Positions 60,671-64,000 of a stretch of 64,000 nt of DNA are shown piece after piece. Position numbers and translations under genes: made by a program. The notes below the pieces were generated by a model, which was not told the DNA's origin, searched no databases, and was given only the letters and a program-made list of their open reading frames with translations. The stretch lies in assembly GCA_963844845.1 (NCBI GenBank), contig CAWJPW010000001.1, forward strand, positions 372,001 to 436,000, read 5' to 3'. The stretch comes from CAWJPW01 sp963844845 (GTDB taxonomy: Bacteria > Acidobacteriota > Thermoanaerobaculia > Thermoanaerobaculales > Sulfomarinibacteraceae). Numbering within the stretch: position 1 is the stretch's first letter; each line of letters opens with the position of its first letter.

Positions 60671-62767
60671 CTACCAGACGGCCCCATGCTCCAGCAGTGC
60701 CTCAGCTCCCGCAAGGTCGAGCGGTCTGGCAAACCAGAACCCCTGCCCCTGGGGGCAGCGCATCTCTCGCAGCTTCTGGAACTGCTCCACCGTCTCCACC
60801 CCTTCGGCGATGACGTTCATGTTGAGCAGGTGCGCTAGCGCCACGATGGTCTGAACGATCGCGCCGCCGTCGCCTTGCTCGGTGAGGCTGCCGACGAAGG
60901 AGCGGTCGATCTTGAGGGTGTCGTAGCGGAAGCGCTGGAGGTACGCGAGTGACGAGTAACCGGTGCCGAAGTCATCAATGTGCAGCTGCACCCCCAGCGC
61001 CCGCAGCTCGGCCAACCGCTCGAGCACCGGTTCTCCATGGTCCATGATGATGGTCTCGGTGATCTCCAGGCGCAGCGACGACGGATCCAGCCGGGCCGCC
61101 TCGAGAGCGGCGACCACCCGGTCGACCATGTCGGCACTCGAGAACAGCCTCCCCGAGACGTTCACGCTCATGGCCAGCGGCGGCGTCATGGGATAGCGGC
61201 GCTGCCACTCGCCCATCTGCCGGCACGCCTCCTCCAGCACCCACCAGCCGATAGGCACGATCAAACCGGTCTCCTCCGCCACACCGAGGAACTGCGTCGG
61301 CGACATCAGACCACGGGTGGGATGGGCCCACCGCACCAACCCCTCGAAGCCCATGATCCGCCCCGACGAGAGCGAGACGATGGGCTGGTAGTTCATGACA
61401 AACTCGTGGCGCTCCACCGCCCTCCGGAGGTCGGTCTCCAGCTGCAGCAGGGCCACGGCGGCGCGGTGCATGTCCTGGTCGAAGACCTCGGTGCGCGAGC
61501 GGCCTTCGAGCTTGGCCCGGTACATGGCCATGTCGGCGTCCCGGAGGAGCTCCTCGGGGCGCTTGTAGGAATCCGAGCTGACCACGATGCCGATGCTCAC
61601 CGACGTGAAGACCTCGCGCCCCAGCACCATGAGGGGCTTGCGCAGGGCGGCGTGGACGCGCTCGGCCAAGTGGGTCGCGTGGCCGGCACCGTCGACTCCG
61701 CTCACCAGCATCCCGAACTCGTCGCCCCCCAGCCGGGCCACGGTATCCCCCGGCCGCACCAGCTCCTCGAGGCACTCGGCCACCCCGCGCAGCAGGACGT
61801 CGCCGCCCTCGTGCCCGAGGCTGTCGTTGACCGTCTTGAACCGGTCGAGGTCGCAGAACAGCACCGCGAAGTTCCGCGCGGGCCGGCGCACGATCTGGCG
61901 CAGTGATGTGCCCACCCGGTCGAGGAAGAGGGTGCGGTTGGGAAGGCCGGTGAGGTGGTCGTGAAAGGCGTCATGCAGCAGTCGCTCCTCGGCGCGCCGC
62001 CGCAGCGTGATGTCGGCCAACGAGCCCGCCATGCGCATCGGCCGCCCGTTGTCGTCGATCACCGCGAGGCCGCGGGTCACCACCCAGCGGTACTCACCAT
62101 CGGCCGAGCGGATTCGGTACTCACGCTCGAAGTGGCGTGACGTGCCGTCAAGGTGGGCAGCCAGGGCCGAACGCAGGGGGCCGAGGTCGTCCGGGTGCAC
62201 GCGCGAGAACCACTCCTCGGGGTCCGACCCGATCTCCTCCTCCTCGTAGCCCAGCATCTCCTTCCATCGGGCCGAGAGGTAGAGCCGGCCGCCCCGCAGG
62301 TCCCAGTCCCAGATCCCGTCGCTTGCTCCCCTCACCGCCAATGCGTAACGCTCCTCGCTCTCGCGCAGCGCTGTCTCGGAGCGTTGGCGCTCGACCGCAT
62401 AGCGGATCGCCCGTCCCAGGAGGTTGCCATCCACCTCACGCTTCACCAGGTAGTCCTGCGCCCCCGCCCGCACTGCGCGCACCGCCATCTCCTCGTCCTT
62501 GAGGTTGGTGAGGATGATGACCGGCACGTCGGGCGCCACCTCCGACGCCCGCTCGTAGGTCTCGAGCCCGGCACTGTCCGGGAGGTTGAAGTCGAGAAGA
62601 ACCGCGTCCCACTCCTCCTTGACGAGCAAGGGCAGGGCATCGCCGAGCCGAACCACATGGGTGACGTCAAACGTGACGCCACGCGCCGAGCGCAACAGCG
62701 TCTCGATGAGCTCGGCCTCCCCCTCGCTGTCCTCCACCAGGAGGACCCGCAATCGGTCGCCGGTCAT
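60671..62767 (-). CDS. REC-PAS-GGDEF-EAL protein
   Basis: The 698-residue protein has a receiver domain (about residues 6-125: LLVEDSEGEAELIE, phospho-acceptor LLDFNLPDSAG, lysine in YLVKREV), a PAS domain (about 140-260: GIWDWDLRGGRLYLS, EREYRIRSADGEYRWV), GGDEF (about 270-425, RLGGDEFGMLV intact) and EAL (about 440-690). The EAL motif reads EGLVRW, and DDFGTGYSSL and EGVETVEQ are present. It could both make and break cyclic di-GMP. Its ATG overlaps the stop of the histidine kinase gene (ATGA), so the kinase probably phosphorylates this receiver. Confidence 0.93.
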   Translation of the reverse strand: MTGDRLRVLLVEDSEGEAELIETLLRSARGVTFDVTHVVRLGDALPLLVKEEWDAVLLDFNLPDSAGLETYERASEVAPDVPVIILTNLKDEEMAVRAVRAGAQDYLVKREVDGNLLGRAIRYAVERQRSETALRESEERYALAVRGASDGIWDWDLRGGRLYLSARWKEMLGYEEEEIGSDPEEWFSRVHPDDLGPLRSALAAHLDGTSRHFEREYRIRSADGEYRWVVTRGLAVIDDNGRPMRMAGSLADITLRRRAEERLLHDAFHDHLTGLPNRTLFLDRVGTSLRQIVRRPARNFAVLFCDLDRFKTVNDSLGHEGGDVLLRGVAECLEELVRPGDTVARLGGDEFGMLVSGVDGAGHATHLAERVHAALRKPLMVLGREVFTSVSIGIVVSSDSYKRPEELLRDADMAMYRAKLEGRSRTEVFDQDMHRAAVALLQLETDLRRAVERHEFVMNYQPIVSLSSGRIMGFEGLVRWAHPTRGLMSPTQFLGVAEETGLIVPIGWWVLEEACRQMGEWQRRYPMTPPLAMSVNVSGRLFSSADMVDRVVAALEAARLDPSSLRLEITETIIMDHGEPVLERLAELRALGVQLHIDDFGTGYSSLAYLQRFRYDTLKIDRSFVGSLTEQGDGGAIVQTIVALAHLLNMNVIAEGVETVEQFQKLREMRCPQGQGFWFARPLDLAGAEALLEHGAVW

Positions 62768-64000
62768 GATTCTTCCTCCGCGGGCGTCGTAGTGCCGTCG
62801 AGTCCGTCATCGGGCAACGCGGGCAACCACACGCGGAATACCGAGCCGACGTCGGGCTCCGACTCCACACTGATGCTGCCGCCATGGCGCTCGGCGATGC
62901 GCTTGCAGATGGCGAGGCCGATGCCGGTGCCCGGGATCTCGGTCTCGGTGTGCAGGCGCTGGAACATGATGAAGATACGCTCCTGGTGCTCGACCGGGAT
63001 GCCGATGCCGTTGTCGCGCACCGAGAGCACCCAGCCGCCGCCGTCGGGCGTGGCACTCACGTGGATCTGCGGCGGCCGGTCCGAGCGGAACTTGATGGCG
63101 TTGCCAACGAGGTTTTGCAGGAGCTGCACGATCTGACCCTCGTCGCCGAGGACAGCCGGCAGCTCGCCTTGGGTGATGGTGGCGCTGGACTCCTCGATGG
63201 CCATCTCGAGGGTGGCGGTGGCCTGCGCCAACGCCGCCTCGAGGTCCACCGGCGCAAAGGGGCGTCCCCGTGTACCGATGCGCGAGTACGCGAGGGCGTC
63301 GTCCACCATGGCCTGCATTCGTTCCGCCCCGGAGACCACGTGTGTGAGGAAGGTCCGGCCCTCGTCACCCACCTGCCCACCGTAGCGCTCGGCGAGGAGG
63401 CGGGCGAAACGCTCCACCAAGTGGAGCGGCTCCTGGAGGTCGTGCGAGACCACCGAGGCAAACTGCTCGAGCTCAGAGTTGGAGCGCTGCAAAGCCTCCG
63501 CGCGAGCGGCCAGCCGCGACTCGGTCACCCGCACCGGGGCAAGATCTTCCAAGCTGCCAGCCAGCCCACCGCCAGCGTCCTCCCAGGCGGTGAGACGAAC
63601 GGTGAGCTGGCGCCCGTCCAGGCGCCGCAGCCGGGTGTCCATCGTCGCGACAGGTTCGTTCTGACGCAGATGCTCGGCCACGGCCGCGTCGGCCACCTGG
63701 TCGGCCAGGCAGCAGCCCACGACGCTGCGGGCGCTGGTCCCGCCCAACAGAAGGGCGAAGGCGGAGTTGGCGCCAGTGACCACGCCGCCGGCACCGGTGG
63801 TGAAGATACCGGTCGGAAGCCCGTCGAGGAGCCGGCGGGTAGGGCCGCCGCGACCCCACGCCCCCGCTGCCACCAGCTCGGCCACAACCTGCGGCAGCCG
63901 CAGGAAGCCGGCGCTGTCCTTGGCGACGTACCCGTCGAGCCCGCGCTGCATCGCCTCCGACAGGAGACCGGGATCCGTATCGCGGGTGAAGAGCACCACC
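62764..64000 (-). CDS. Sensor histidine kinase, 5' end beyond the window
   Basis: About 411 residues are visible and the N-terminus continues past the right edge. The first visible part (VVLFTRDTDPGLLSEAMQRGLDGYVAKDS) is the second half of a receiver domain, so this is a hybrid kinase. A PAS-like region follows (LLDGLPTGIFTTGAGGVVTGANSAF), then the HisKA box with the phospho-acceptor in VVSHDLQEPLHLVERFARLL, and the ATPase with QNLVGNAIKF, DNGIGIP and GTGIGLAICKR. It is translationally coupled to the REC-PAS-GGDEF-EAL gene, which is likely its output. Confidence 0.92.
   Translation of the reverse strand, partial: VVLFTRDTDPGLLSEAMQRGLDGYVAKDSAGFLRLPQVVAELVAAGAWGRGGPTRRLLDGLPTGIFTTGAGGVVTGANSAFALLLGGTSARSVVGCCLADQVADAAVAEHLRQNEPVATMDTRLRRLDGRQLTVRLTAWEDAGGGLAGSLEDLAPVRVTESRLAARAEALQRSNSELEQFASVVSHDLQEPLHLVERFARLLAERYGGQVGDEGRTFLTHVVSGAERMQAMVDDALAYSRIGTRGRPFAPVDLEAALAQATATLEMAIEESSATITQGELPAVLGDEGQIVQLLQNLVGNAIKFRSDRPPQIHVSATPDGGGWVLSVRDNGIGIPVEHQERIFIMFQRLHTETEIPGTGIGLAICKRIAERHGGSISVESEPDVGSVFRVWLPALPDDGLDGTTTPAEEES

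Noticed and set aside
1..64000. CRISPR arrays, tRNA or rRNA genes, transposases, phage genes
   Set aside because: No repeat-spacer array, cloverleaf sequence, rRNA signature or transposase motif was seen on reading. The holin-like genes are the only phage-style annotations, and they lack phage neighbours.

Overview
The window is GC-rich bacterial chromosome, densely packed on both strands. I found no rRNA, tRNA, CRISPR array, insertion sequence or phage block. The cell is a diderm: there is an LpxC (lipid A synthesis), an outer-membrane porin ending in Phe, an OmpW-like remnant and several lipobox lipoproteins. The mix resembles Acidobacteriota, perhaps Thermoanaerobaculia-like: a Ser/Thr kinase with TPRs, an S9 dipeptidyl-peptidase, a class II DAHP synthase, LigD-type polymerase, and MacB-like permeases. 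That placement is inference from gene content only. Two kinds of start occur side by side. Many genes have strong GGAGG ribosome sites; others have no ribosome site but a TANNNT box exactly 6 nt before the start codon, which suggests leaderless mRNAs.

Layout. 1-8.5 kb: a truncated exported alkaline phosphatase faces an unusual Lon-like AAA+ protease with an N-terminal HEXXH motif, then a CinA/MoCF-domain protein, a holin-like/DUF3618 membrane pair and a UbiB-type kinase-like protein. 8.8-11.3 kb (minus): an operon moaA - MOSC protein - NTF2-like lipoprotein with ATGA overlaps. 11.5-17.8 kb (plus): an AIR-synthase/HAD fusion, then a signalling pair made of an FHA-GAF-PP2C phosphatase and a Ser/Thr kinase with TPRs. 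17.9-25 kb: alpha/beta hydrolase, an OmpW-like mini-ORF, pyruvate kinase, a RelA/SpoT-domain synthetase, class II DAHP synthase and a flavin monooxygenase.

25-40.5 kb: aconitase, Cu/Zn superoxide dismutase, an ABC-2 exporter pair, a LigD-type polymerase, NhaA antiporter, a DMT transporter, an LEA-like lipoprotein, a chemoreceptor, a ferritin-like/VIT1 iron transporter, an AlaX-type alanyl-tRNA editing protein and a lipoprotein. 40.6-50.6 kb: a metallo-beta-lactamase fold hydrolase with a small partner, a porin with a good sigma70-like promoter, an S9 peptidase, an HlyD/MacA-like adaptor with two MacB-like permeases but no ATPase, and a PhzF isomerase.

50.7-64 kb: a winged-helix-like small protein, a HEAT-repeat protein, a response-regulator-LpxC fusion, nicotinamidase, an RlmL-type rRNA methyltransferase, the canonical Lon protease, a GAF-GGDEF cyclase, an OsmC peroxiredoxin, and a coupled pair of REC-PAS-GGDEF-EAL protein and histidine kinase that runs off the right edge.

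The items most worth following up are the Lon-like protein with HEVEH (1220-4687), the receiver-LpxC fusion (52049-53347), the OmpW mini-ORF (18947-19150), and the set of apparently leaderless genes.
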